A DNA stretch of 64,000 nt, from contig OW203744.1 in the NCBI GenBank assembly GCA_934045075.1, positions 7,007,795 through 7,071,794 on the forward strand. The letters are read 5' to 3'. The notes under the pieces were generated by a model. That model did not search any database. It saw only the letters and a list, made by a program, of their open reading frames with translations, and was not told where the DNA came from. Position 1 is the first letter of the stretch, and every line of letters begins with the position of its first letter. This DNA comes from Yponomeuta sedellus. Taxonomy: Eukaryota; Arthropoda; Insecta; Lepidoptera; Yponomeutidae. Positions 19,367 through 28,901 of the stretch are shown here, piece by piece. The position numbers and the translations under genes were made by a program.

Positions 19367-19571
19367 TGTTAAGATTACTTAACTGTTTAGTTATTAAGTG
19401 TACAAACAGATGGCGTTAGTCTTGCAAATAATTAAAATCTACATCGCGCAATCATTTTGTTATCGTGAAACTATATGTAGCTGACAATTTAATATCAATA
19501 TACGATCATTTTCACCTCTATTGCTTCTTTTATTAAAAGCTTTATATTGAGGGATTTTTGGGGCTTATTCA
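19367..19571 (+). repeat. 3' LTR of BEL/Pao element
   Basis: Begins tgttaagattactt and ends gggcttattca. The duplication CCTCA follows at 19572-19576, matching 12958-12962. Confidence 0.94.
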
Positions 19572-19699
19572 CCTCATTTCAATTGTTTCAGCTAGGTGGC
19601 CACAAGTAAATTTTCTTGAAAGACAATCCGTGATATAACAATGATCACTTCACGAACGTTACAACTACGTTATGCTTATTAGAAAAATGCATTGTGCGT

Positions 19700-21360
19700 C
19701 AGATGTGTGCTAATCTTGACTTTTTATTATTTTGTTCATGGCTTCTGCTGGTTCCTCGGACAGCTGGCCAATTGGAGCCATGGAATAATTTATTAACTCA
19801 GCTCCATGAACCTGTATCTTATGGACGGTCACAGGAATAACGTACCATTCATATAAACTTAAATACATGGATCTTGTTTCATTACAGTACCTACTCTTAA
19901 AACTTTTGTACATCAATTTCAAAGCCACTGGATATAGTTCTCAGAAGTACATGAAAGTTATAAATAAGATTTTCATCAAGTCCGGTTATAGATGCAGCTG
20001 CCTTATAATTTTTAAACAATCTTCGTGCAGTATTGCCGTCATTGCTTGTCCCGTATCCTGGATTTACTTTGTCTATTATTAAGCCTATTCTTTTAATACT
20101 TTTTTAATAATCTTCTTTCGTCCTTCAACTTGATCTTTGTTTACCTTACCCCTTACTTACCATACTTTAATATCAATACTATAGGAAATGTTTAGAAGAC
20201 ATTCCATTGTACGGATGGATGTACCCATGTAATCATGATATTCCAAACTTATACATGCTTTCATTAAGCAATTTTTCGATATTCTTTGCATTCATGTCTT
20301 TTCCAATAGCCTGACAAATATAACATCGTTGAGTAGATTTTGTGCCCGAAAGAGCACTGCATACTTTTTCATCGATCATAGAGAGTATTAAGTTATGTTG
20401 AACAAATATTTCTGCAGCAGAAGTTATTACTTTAGTAGCGATCAACTGCCCTATTTGGTTTTCCATCTCTTAAACCTCTTCTTTTATTAATTCTGTAGTT
20501 TCTTTTTGGTCCACAAATTTTATAATGCGGCAAAATCTGGCTGATGATGTCGAGGGTTTTGCCATATAATTTTTTTTTTCTCGTCGCTTATCAGCCTGAT
20601 TGGTACTACAGAAAGAATAACATGTATTCGTCAGTATTATCATCATTTTCAAATGATTGTTTGTAAATGCTGTGCCCAGAAGATCCATCACAGCCCCATT
20701 TGTAAATTAAGGTGACATTTTAATTGTTTAGATCAGCCAATGAATCCCCTAAAACTTTCTTGCAGATTCTTGTCGATGTATGATCTAACAGAGCTTGGAG
20801 ATCGATTTCGCCGCTAATATCAGTAACTGTTATCTTAGATACATCTGGATTCGTGTTTATTGCTTTTGTGTACTTCATCACACGATCGATATAAGGGAAA
20901 ACCCCGTTCGATAGCCTCTTGATGCATACTTTGATACTGAGCAACGGTTAAATCATTACTAATGAAAAATGATAACTCTTCATCGTCAGTGTAAGGGTTT
21001 TGATACACATTTTTTTTGATACTGCTTTTTTATATTCTGTGCCACGCTTTCCCAATTCTGCAGAAAATTCTTTCACTATATTTGATGCATCTCGTTTACC
21101 AGAAGATCGCAGAATTTTCTGAGCCGCGAAAACAATTTTATCACTCTCGTAGTTTTCGTAAATTTCTTTTACTTTCCTTCTTTTGAATCTATCTGAACTT
21201 TCTATAAAGGAATTTTCCGGTCTACCAATAACATTCGCCTCTGATCTGCAAACCGTACGCACGTTTGGTTTTGATAGACTATCAAAAACTACATTTTCTT
21301 CAAACCACTGCCCGTAGGTGCCAAAAAACAAATCGGAGCTTCCCCGTTTCAACTCTCAAT
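19700..21360 (-). pseudogene. Transib (RAG1-like) transposase relic
   Basis: Read down the minus strand over several frames. GRPENSFIESSDRFKRRK lies at about 21180-21230. LQALLDHTSTRICKKVLG comes next, then KWGCDGSSGH near 20670, the box with the first catalytic Asp. CSTNQADKRREKKNY is followed by VCSALSGTKSTQRCYICQA near 20310-20360 (compare the zinc-binding CTLC region of RAG1), GTSNDGNTARRLF near 20040, and HGAELI..APIGQLSEEPAEA near 19760 with the catalytic Glu. The order matches Transib transposases, the family that gave rise to RAG1. At least four frame changes and stops make it non-functional. It spans nearly the full expected coding length. Confidence 0.78.
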
Positions 21361-22389
21361 TCAACCTGACTTTTTCACATTCATTTTTCACAAATTTAAT
21401 TAAATTAAAGTAAATGTAAAAGTGTCTTGAAAAAGTTTTTAATAGCCGGTATTCGGTCCTTGTTTTGACGTGAGCGCCATATATTGAAAATTTCAATCCG
21501 TTGGTTGGCGGATCCCTACAGAAAAATGAAGATATATAAATATAAATAATCGCACAAAATCGCACTTAATGACGGTTATTACTCAAAAGTACTATAAACT
21601 CACTATTTAATAAGATATCTCGTAGACCTTGACTAGCCTTGACTGCATAAATATCGTCTGAGAAAGACATCATACCATACATTCTTCACTTACTACGTCG
21701 ATGTCATTTGGAAATGATAGTATTGACAAAGTAGGCATTCAAACCATTTTTATATTGATATTGATGTAGTTACATACCGGAACTCGAAGTCTTGTTGAAC
21801 AGAAACTCACTGGTAAAAAATATCTTCTGTTAATGACTTAAAACAAATTACGGATATAACCAAACAATGTTTCTGAATACCACCATCTAGAAATGTAACA
21901 ACTTTAAGCATCTATTTCTTTTGTTAGGTAGTGTTAAATACGCTCCGATAAACTATATAAAGCACTGGCTCGCATACACACACCTCGTCCAAATCTCGCC
22001 GCCATTTAACAACCACAGAGTATCTTACTACTCAATGTTGCCAACTCAACTCTAGGCCGGTCCTTGACAGGTGTGCGCTCGAGACAGTGTACCTACATAT
22101 ACTACATCCCTTCCTTATGTAAATAATTAAAGTCTTTATGGTTTTAAAGAAAAGTAACTTTTATTTTATGTACGTAACATCAAGTCTAACAAAAAGTATT
22201 TTTATGTATTCTATTTACTAACTTCTACTGAATAGTTTTTTAGTTTAAAAGGAAACAAAACAATTATGCCTTATGCTAAACAAAATCAATATAAATGTAT
22301 ATTATTTCTTCTAGGTATTCTAATTATTACCTCCTACAGCTTCATTACAATCATCGTTATTTCCTGGATCGTCGCTTGGATGTACTGAC
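21361..22389. other. No gene recognised; possible LTR edge
   Basis: AT-rich DNA without coding signal. The 28-bp string ending at 22108 (ctcgagacagtgtacctaca...) recurs at about 23621-23650 with one change. The two sites flank the Gypsy tail and may be edges of its LTRs, but the sequences beyond them do not match, so I leave this open. Confidence 0.35.
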
Positions 22390-22560
22390 TCCCACCTATC
22401 CCCTTCTATCCTTTTAGATGCACTTTATGTCTCCGATAAGTTTGTCCCGTCTCATCATTTCTGACAATTGTGTCGCCATCCTGTGATGTTTCAACAGTAT
22501 GTGTTGTGGGTTTGAAGTTCGAATCTAATTTGTTGCTTTTGTCCATATTCTTTACGTACT
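22390..22560 (-). pseudogene. Gypsy integrase C-terminal tail (distal part)
   Basis: The minus frame reads YVKNMDKSNKLDSNFKP, then THTVETSQDGDTIVRNDETG and YRRHKVHLKRI, the characteristic tail of Ty3/Gypsy integrases (GPY/F-type region before the 3' LTR). It continues upstream across the inserted element into 23498-23600, where FNPGEN precedes VYVKNMD. Confidence 0.7.
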
Positions 22561-23199
22561 GTTAGGCAGCGCAGGCTCCGGGGGTTGAAAATTAAATCAC
22601 CATGTACACTGTTGCAGTTTATTGATGGCACCGAAACACGTTATAATAATAATATGTGAACAGAATTACTAAAGTTACCAAGACGGACTACATCTTGATA
22701 CTAAGTAAAGACTACTGATAAAGATTATGCATGACTACTGTGACTGCTGTGACTGTTGTCAAATCGGCGAAGTATCGAGGTCAAATGCGGACGGCGTCAT
22801 ATGGCGAAGAAAGGTGACCTCGTAGAGCACAGGATTCGGGACTCGCAGAATTTCATCACTGGCGATGGGACCACTGTTTTTAGGAAACAGGAACAGTCGA
22901 TGTAGATTGGCCCATGCTGCGGCCGGGGACCGTGTGACTCAGAAAGTCATATGACGGCTCGGCAACCACGAAGTGATGAGGTGTTTCGGTTTCCACGGCG
23001 CAGGCTCCACACGTGGGGAGAAGACTCACTGTCAACCTCGGAACTGCAGTACATGGCGGCTGGTGTGGGCTCAAGCGCATGGGGCTGAGACTTACCGTCG
23101 ACCAAACGGGCTTCACTCGGGGGGGGGGTGAGAGCTGAACCTCGGAGCTGAGCGGCCGAGTTCTTGATACAAGCTAAGCGAATTAGCTCAGTACCTATA

Positions 23200-23216
23200 T
23201 CGCACTTCTGACACCA
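23200..23216 (-). promoter_or_regulatory. tRNA-Leu-like primer-binding site
   Basis: The minus strand reads TGGTGTCAGAAGTGCGA next to the LTR edge at 23219. TGGTGTCAGAAGTGGGA is the complement of a tRNA-Leu 3' end; one base differs here. The same site type occurs in the Gypsy element at 35695-35712. Confidence 0.6.
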
Positions 23217-23218
23217 GT

Positions 23219-23497
23219 TGTTAGAGGGGGAGGATGGCGCTCCACAAGGTCCTTTGAAATTAAACCACTGGAATTCACTTAACTGATGTTTATTGTGAAT
23301 CTCAAAACACAGCACGTACAGTTAGTCCAGAAATTTGGTAAAAAGGTCACTTCACGTAATTAAAGGTAATCCGATAGGTCTGTGAGTTAGGGCTCGACTA
23401 CTCGCGGCATGCACCTACTGCAGTTTTTATATTAGACACTGCGCGGCGACTTTACTTATGTGCGCAAAATTGGGAAAATGAGGCAATGAACCTAACA
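23219..23497 (-). repeat. LTR (right-hand) of the short LTR element
   Basis: Starts tgttagaggggg and ends gaacctaaca on the plus strand (279 bp), with TGTTA/TAACA inverted ends. It directly adjoins the primer-binding site on its low-coordinate side, so it is the 5' LTR of a minus-strand element. Confidence 0.68.
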
Positions 23498-23600
23498 GTA
23501 CACATTTTTCCCCCGGATTAAAATGCTGTTTATTAAAATTCCTCTTTCTGTCCGCATATTCATTACCATACTTACTGTTTTTGCTGAGTATCCCTATCTC
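23498..23600 (-). pseudogene. Gypsy integrase tail (proximal part)
   Basis: The minus strand translates to HFNPGEN just before the insertion site and joins in frame with VYVKNMD on the far side. Only about 100 bp is identifiable; the DDE core of this copy is absent. Confidence 0.5.
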
Positions 23601-23650
23601 TAACTTCTGAATCCTTCAGTCTCGAGACAGTGTACCTACATACACTACAG

Positions 23651-24032
23651 GTAGAATTATAAAATACGTGTTTATTAATAAACCTTTACGCGTTTTGGTT
23701 TTGATTCCTGCCCTCTGTTGGGGATTGTTCAAACTAATTTACTAAATCAAGTTGTATGGAACTGTTCTAACGCGACTGTTTCTTGTCCAGTGTTGTCAGC
23801 TGTTTGCTTTACTTAGTAGCTAGACATGTTACAAAATGTTGCTAGATTGCCAGTTTTGTGTACCCTAATACGTTGCTAAGGATTTATTTATTAAAATACA
23901 GAGCACAATCTTACACGAGAATAGAAATATACATCCACAAACGTTTCGTCCAAAGTAATAAAATAATAAAAAAAATTACATAAGCACAAAAATTATATAA
24001 TATATTGCACGCAAAAACACAAACTAAAATTA
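23651..24032. other. No gene recognised
   Basis: AT-rich intergenic or transposon-derived DNA with no motif I can name. Confidence 0.4.
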
Positions 24033-24110
24033 ACTTAAAAACCTATTTAGAGGCTAAAAATTTCACCCATGCCGGGATTCGAACCCGGAACCTCTGGCTA
24101 TCCGTATCCG
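24033..24110 (-). repeat. tRNA-like repeat, truncated copy
   Basis: Carries the same aaaaacctatttagaggctaaaaa leader and the T-arm half of the tRNA-like unit found at 58523 and 62160-63156. Here the T stem is fully paired (CCGGG TTCGAAT CCCGG), whereas the later copies have CGCGGG, so this copy may be closer to the ancestral tRNA. It is lost after the anticodon-arm region. Confidence 0.75.
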
Positions 24111-24179
24111 TAAAATTAACTGTCGAGCAAACCGCCCCGAGACATACCCGAGCCAAAGGTTCCCATAACGCTTGCAGCG
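24111..24179. other. Junction between repeats
   Basis: Short spacer between the tRNA-like fragment and the non-LTR reverse transcriptase relic; nothing assignable. Confidence 0.3.
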
Positions 24180-25745
24180 TTACCCCGCTGCACAGCGAGG
24201 GAGATCCTCTGCATCAAGTATGCCCCGGAGCGACAGTCCATGCCGCGGTTCAAGGCAAAAAGGCAAAAAGAAGTAACTACACATTAATGTGCTATATTTC
24301 AGACATTTGTGTCTAGCAGCCGCCTCCGCAGCAGCTCCAGCAGAAATGGCCATTGAGCTTACATGAGACGGTGCAAATGTACTGACACATGTGGCATCCC
24401 AGAGCAGGGACCGACCTCTCTCCCACGGAATCATAGTGAGACCGTCCGGACGTTTCCCATCACTACGATACAACCCTGGTGGTTCGAGAATCGCAGGAAT
24501 GTCAGCCGTAATAAGAGCCCTCCGGACGATGTCGTTGATGGAATGATGCCGTGAGATCCTACCCGCACTCCGAACGCAATGAAGACCGTGGCGTCCCAGC
24601 AAATTCACTTCTGCACCACAAATACAGCGATGTGGTTGACATATCTCACAGCCCAAACGAAGTGCCACGGCCACGCGCAAAGAGTTATTGTCCAAAAGAG
24701 TTCCCAGATGCGGCGATGGTAACGCGTGGAGCTACAGCCCAAAGTCCGGCTGCGAAACTGCCCTCAAACGTGGCAGCTCGACACCTGAACTCCGTTCAAG
24801 CAAAGCGTCCAAAGAAACTCGACATATCTCCTCGTTCCAAGCACGCTGCCGATCAGGCTGCTCCGGAACATCAATACCAGGACAACGAGCCTGCCACAAA
24901 CTCCAAGCCTCCTCAGCAAAAGGTATGAGAAACCCGTCACCCTTAACATTTAAAATACGAGTGACAAGGTCCCACACCCCACGCGATGAGGCCAAGAAAG
25001 CCGGCAGCTCCGTATCCTGCGGACGACGCATGCCCAGCCCGCCATGCCTAATAGGCCTGAGACCACTGGGAAGCAGACATTTCGACATTGATCACACTTT
25101 CTAGTAACTCCTTGAGCGTATTATCGTATAACTGTGACTCCTCCTTATACAACCACACCGGAGCAGTATGTAGAGTATATGTACGTAGAGTATGCGTCAG
25201 TCGAGGAATGGACAAACAACTGCGCAATATAGTGAGTTCAACATGAGCCGATAGTTGTACAAGATGCGGTTTTGCCTTAGCTAATATATTAATTTTTTCA
25301 AAAATCACACCTGGCACGCCTTCCGGAAAAATAGGCGCACCCAAAAGAACGAAACTAGGCTTATCTAACTGCTTTATTCCTGGTACCATGGATTCAACCC
25401 GCGAAAAAACATCATTACTGAGCTGTTTTGCGTGTTGAGACGAAGCCCTAAGGTACCAAAGGCATGACCCAGTTTCCTTAAATCATCCATCACCACATCA
25501 GGACTACCCCCCATTGTACCATCATCAAGATACCATACATTCAGAGGTGACCGCAAAGAAGACACTACATCCTGAATAGCCAAACTAAAAAGGAGGGGAC
25601 CCAAAGGGTCACCTTGTTGCGCACCCACCTGAGACCTCCAGGTTATCACGAAAAAATAAATTACTCGGTCTCGAATAACACTGGTGTAGAAACGGGTAGA
25701 GTGGGGGAACGATATCCCTAATCTTGGTCAAAACAACGTCGCTAC
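24180..25745 (-). pseudogene. Non-LTR reverse transcriptase with C-terminal nuclease-like domain, decayed
   Basis: Down the minus strand: FLHQCYSRPSNLFF (about 25690), QVGAQQGDPLGPLLFSL (about 25600, RT motif 4), WYLDDGTMGG (about 25540, catalytic YxDD) and LGLRLN. Next are LPIRH-like GLRPIRHGGLGMRRP (about 25060), [15 protein letters not shown] (about 24600, Cys/His cluster), and [11 protein letters not shown] followed by LLWDATC (about 24440-24400). The RPDG...WDAT pair resembles a PD-(D/E)xK nuclease core, as in non-LTR elements with a restriction-like endonuclease after the polymerase. Frame changes near 25650, 25380, 25070 and 24710 show decay. The N-terminal part of the polymerase is missing. 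Confidence 0.72.
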
Positions 25746-25979
25746 GAACGTCGTCGTCTATACGTTGCTAGAAGTAGCTAAATGTTAAAGGCAGGTCAGT
25801 ATAAAATTAAAAATTCTGATAATAGAAATTGTTGTTCAGGCTATAATAGTCCACTGCTGGACATAGCCCTCCATTAATAAGATATGTAGGCGAGAAGATG
25901 ATATGAGACAGTGCGATTGACATACGTGACAATAAAAAACTATACTATATATGCCTGTACGTATGGTAGTTAGCCAGTG
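25746..25979. repeat. Unassigned DNA with an RTE-type LINE tail fragment
   Basis: At about 25848-25890 the phrase agtccactgctggacatagccctcc matches the highly repeated 3' region of lepidopteran RTE-like elements. Related phrases occur at 51210-51245 and, inverted, at 38518-38535. No coding sequence. Confidence 0.5.
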
Positions 25980-26379
25980 TCGGCTAGGTCTACCTCACGA
26001 TGGGCTGAGAGAGCGGAATGGGAGGTGAAGTGAATGGACTTACTTGGTGATGGTGGATGATGGCTCGCTTTAGCTGTTGGGCAGATGATGAGCGGTGATG
26101 GATGAGCTGATGCGTCCAGCGCACGGAGAACACTCCTGCACTGTTCACTTATAGTCTAATATTGTCCTTTGAGCTGATAAAGTTCACCAAATGTCTATCA
26201 CTTCACGAGAATTCGAGCACTTATCACGCGCGTATGTCACCGTGCGAATGTGTGTGCAGATGGCTGGATAAATTAGTAGCGAGCGAGCGGCACGAGCGAC
26301 GGCACCGGAACGACAGACTAATGAATGAATGACTACAGATTCATGATTACGTCGCGCGATCGATTCTCGCGCGAACATC
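25980..26379 (-). repeat. Probable LTR of a BEL/Pao element (outer edge uncertain)
   Basis: On the minus strand a GC-rich purine tract (GGGCCGGCCCCCCAGGA) at about 26380-26397 is followed by TGTTCGCGCGAGAATC, the expected polypurine-LTR junction. The far end of the LTR is not certain. Similar TGTTCG ends mark the BEL/Pao element at 27385-32089. Confidence 0.45.
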
Positions 26380-26407
26380 CTGGGGGGCCGGCCCAAATCC
26401 TCCATCT

Positions 26408-26600
26408 TCAATGGCTAGTGGGAGCCTGGCAATCTTGAGGACCGGTCGTCTCTGTGCTGGTATCCAGGTCCACTACTCTTACAACGCCATCCTTTCCAGG
26501 TAGGAGGCGAGTGATTCTTCCTCTCTTCCAGTGCAGAGAGGCGGTGAGGTTCATTGAACTCTTGGATTTCAGTGTCGTAGGATATAGGAGAACGGCGGAT
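26408..26600 (-). pseudogene. BEL/Pao Pol C-terminal (DUF5641-like) fragment
   Basis: The frame reads ASLHWKRGRITRLLPGKDG and VVRVVDLDTST, matching the WKLGRI..L.PGKDGVVRVV core that ends BEL/Pao Pol. It sits immediately downstream of a Gypsy RNase H domain, an order not found in intact elements. It directly precedes the probable BEL/Pao LTR at 26379. Confidence 0.65.
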
Positions 26601-27384
26601 ACTTTGCAAATACTGCTCGTAGGTTTCGGACGTAGAAGGCATGGGCGGAAGCTGAGGGGACTGCGAGTTGTTATCGGCAGCGGGTGGACTATTACCGCTT
26701 GCATTACTTCGATTTAGAATCGGATCTGTGACATTGACATTGACGGGGAATCTGGATAGGGCGTCGGCGTTAGAATTTAGTTTGCCTTGTTTATAAATGA
26801 TCTCGTAGTCGTACTCCTCTAATTTGAGATGCCAGCGAATTAGCTTCGAACTGGGGTCTTTGACATTGAATAGCCAAACTAAGGGCCGATGGTCAGTTAC
26901 GATTTTGAATTTGTGACCATAGAGGTATGGACGGAAAGTTTTGACGCCGAATAGGATGGCCAAAAGTTCTTTTTCAATAGTGGAATAGTTGCCTTCGGCC
27001 TTGTTTAGTGTTCGTGATGCGTAGGCGATTGGCTTGTCCTTGCCAACGTCACCTTGGGATAGAATGGCCCCGACAGCATAATTGGAAGCATCCGTGGTAA
27101 GTATGAAAGGTTTTTCGAAGTCGGGGTACTGGAGCAATGGGGCTGAAGTTAGTTTAGATTTTAGAATAGATAAGGCGTTCTTTTGTTCTTGCTCCCAGTG
27201 AAATTCAGCGTCCTTTTTAAGGAGTGACGTCAGAGGTTTTGTGATTTTGCTGAAATTTTCAATAAATCTACGGTAATAGCCCACTAGGCCTAGGAATGAC
27301 TTAATGTCCTTGGGATTCTTAGGAGTTGGAAAATCGGTGACTGCCTTGATTTTGTCAGGATTCGGAGAAACACCCTTGTCCGTT
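26600..27384 (-). pseudogene. Gypsy connection and RNase H domain
   Basis: The frame opens at the BEL/Pao insertion edge with DKGVSPNPDKIKAVTDFP and GYYRRFIENFSK, then RNase H: TTDASNYAVGAILSQG (Asp), STIEKELLAILFGV (Glu), IVTDHRPLVWL (Asp), ending NADALSRFP and a low-complexity Ser/Pro linker. These are the C-terminal half of a 17.6/297-like Pol. The part upstream of the insertion is at 32090-33934. The frame runs into BEL/Pao-derived sequence near 26560 instead of an integrase. Confidence 0.85.
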
Positions 27385-27699
27385 TGTAGCGGCGTGTGCG
27401 ATCGCTACGTTATCGTATATATTGCAGAAAGAATTCAAGAAATTTGGATATCTTCAATTAAGCGCTGTGTGTATCATTCAAAAGTTTATTCGTAAGAGAA
27501 AAAAATACATATGTCGAGGATAGGGGTGGTGGGGACATCTAGATTTGCCTAACCAATCACGTCGATTATCACGACATCGCGGCTTCATCTGATTGGCTAT
27601 CGATCACGTCACAGTGCTCCGATGTGTCTGCATATTATTGGCTGATAGATCTATCTACCATAGACAGAGCTTGTAGTGGTGTGACATGGGTCCCGAACA
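27385..27699 (-). repeat. 3' LTR of BEL/Pao element
   Basis: Plus-strand ends tgtagcgg and cccgaaca. A purine tract (GGCCGGGGGCA on the minus strand) at 27700-27710 directly precedes it in the element's orientation and is a plausible polypurine tract. Confidence 0.92.
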
Positions 27700-27719
27700 T
27701 GCCCCCGGCCTTGAAAGCA

Positions 27720-28880
27720 CTAGCTTTCGACATCTCTTGGCACCTCAGCTTGACCTGCTGCGTCTGCTGAATCTTGCTCGAGGAGTGGGCAGATCTTCGT
27801 GTAGGCTCGCCTTACAATGCCTGACTCCGTGCGTATGTCTGCCACCCTCGAGACGCCGTCGGTTCCAGGGATGGATTTTAACACTCGACCTAGTTGCCAT
27901 TTAAGTGGGGGGAGGCTGCTATCCTTAATAACTACCAGCGTATTGGGCAGAAGCTCAGCGGTGCTACTGCGCCATTTCGTCCTCACTTGTAGCTCTGAGA
28001 CGTACTCATTGGCCCAGCGGGACCAAAAGTGCTGCCGGATTTGTTCAAGTCTCTGATAGCGCGAGAGGCGATGCGTTGGCGTTTCGGCAACGTCGGCGCA
28101 GGCGGGCGCGGTGAGCGGTCGACCAACCAGAAAGTGCGCTGGACTTAGCGGAAGAAAGTCTTGAGGATCTGCGGATAGAGGGGTCAGTGGACGGGAATTC
28201 AGGACTGCTTCTACTTGTGTGAGTACCGTGCTGAATTCCTCGAACGTAAGATGCGCGTTTCCCACTACTCGGCGTAAGTGGTACTTACATGACTTGACCC
28301 CCGCCTCCCAAAGGCCACCAAAATGAGGAGAATAAGGGGGGATAAAATGAAATTTTATTTGTTGGCTAGATGCGTAATCAATTATTTCTTTGCTGCAATT
28401 AGTTAAAAACTTGTCAAAATCGTTTTTGAGACCAACAAAATTACGACCATTGTCGGAAAATATTTCTAATGGCTTGCCGCGACGAGCAATAAAGCGCTTT
28501 AAAGCAAGCAGGTATGCTTCAGTGGAAAGGTCACTAACAAGCTCTAGATGAATAGCCCGCGTGACAAAACAAACGAACAGGCAAATGTAGGCCTTTATAG
28601 TTCTTGCGCCCCTACCTCTACGGTTCAAAATAAGCACAGGCCCCGCATAGTCTACCCCACTGCGTATGAAGGGATATGTTTGAGTAATACGTTCTTTGGG
28701 TAAATTTCCCATCAAAGGTGACATGGTTTCACCTTTTATGCGCTTACAAGTAGTACATTGATGAACCACCTTTCTAGCTAAATCCCGGCCACCTATAGGC
28801 CACCATGACTCGCGAAGGTGAAATAGTAACGCCTGCGGGCCGGCGTGCAGCAACTGTTTATGTTCGTAACGAAACAACAA
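27720..28880 (-). CDS. BEL/Pao integrase and C-terminal domain
   Basis: The frame starts with LLFRYEHKQLLHAGPQ and a zinc-binding cluster (HAGPQ...CTTCKRIKG). The integrase core follows with GVDYAGPVL (Asp), IFSDNGRNFVG (Asp) and HFGGLWEAGVKSC (Glu), and the end is a DUF5641-like domain (WQLGRVLKSIPGTDGVSRVAD). It would insert cDNA into the chromosome. All three catalytic residues remain. It is in the same frame as the reverse transcriptase/RNase H region upstream, separated by one stop codon at 28902-28904. Confidence 0.88.
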   Translation of the reverse strand: MLFRYEHKQLLHAGPQALLFHLRESWWPIGGRDLARKVVHQCTTCKRIKGETMSPLMGNLPKERITQTYPFIRSGVDYAGPVLILNRRGRGARTIKAYICLFVCFVTRAIHLELVSDLSTEAYLLALKRFIARRGKPLEIFSDNGRNFVGLKNDFDKFLTNCSKEIIDYASSQQIKFHFIPPYSPHFGGLWEAGVKSCKYHLRRVVGNAHLTFEEFSTVLTQVEAVLNSRPLTPLSADPQDFLPLSPAHFLVGRPLTAPACADVAETPTHRLSRYQRLEQIRQHFWSRWANEYVSELQVRTKWRSSTAELLPNTLVVIKDSSLPPLKWQLGRVLKSIPGTDGVSRVADIRTESGIVRRAYTKICPLLEQDSADAAGQAEVPRDVES

Positions 28881-28901
28881 TAATGAAATATAATGCTTGC
28901 T

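Larger units (their letters stand above)
12963..19571 (+). mobile_element. BEL/Pao LTR retrotransposon, near intact
   Basis: The 6.6-kb element has 202- and 205-bp LTRs that differ by one substitution and one 3-bp indel, and it is flanked by CCTCA duplications (12958-12962 and 19572-19576). Internally it has a primer-binding site, leader, one long Gag-Pol frame and a second frame with RNase H and integrase. A single frameshift near 16913 separates the two frames. The near-identical LTRs point to a recent insertion. It sits between unassigned DNA and the 3' side of a Transib relic. Confidence 0.94.
22561..23497 (-). mobile_element. Short LTR-type element inserted in the Gypsy tail
   Basis: The insert interrupts the Gypsy integrase frame exactly, with a 4-bp GTAC direct repeat on each side (22557-22560 and 23498-23501). 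Both ends are tgtta...taaca-like LTR edges. The right-hand LTR (23219-23497) is clear and is followed by a primer-binding site. The left end begins tgttaggcagcgc and shares the layout of the right LTR (ttgaaa-taaa-cac block, then tttattg) but is far from identical. Internal coding capacity is almost nil: a leader and a possible start, MGQSTSTVPVS. Confidence 0.55.

Noticed and set aside
22880..23116. Non-LTR zinc knuckle (CGACAVETETPHHF)
   Set aside because: The region lies in the leader of the short LTR element and no reverse transcriptase accompanies it; the Cys/His pattern is probably chance.
22078..23650. Gypsy LTR pair ending at 22108 and 23650
   Set aside because: Only about 28 bp is shared and the adjoining sequences do not match, so LTR boundaries are not supported.
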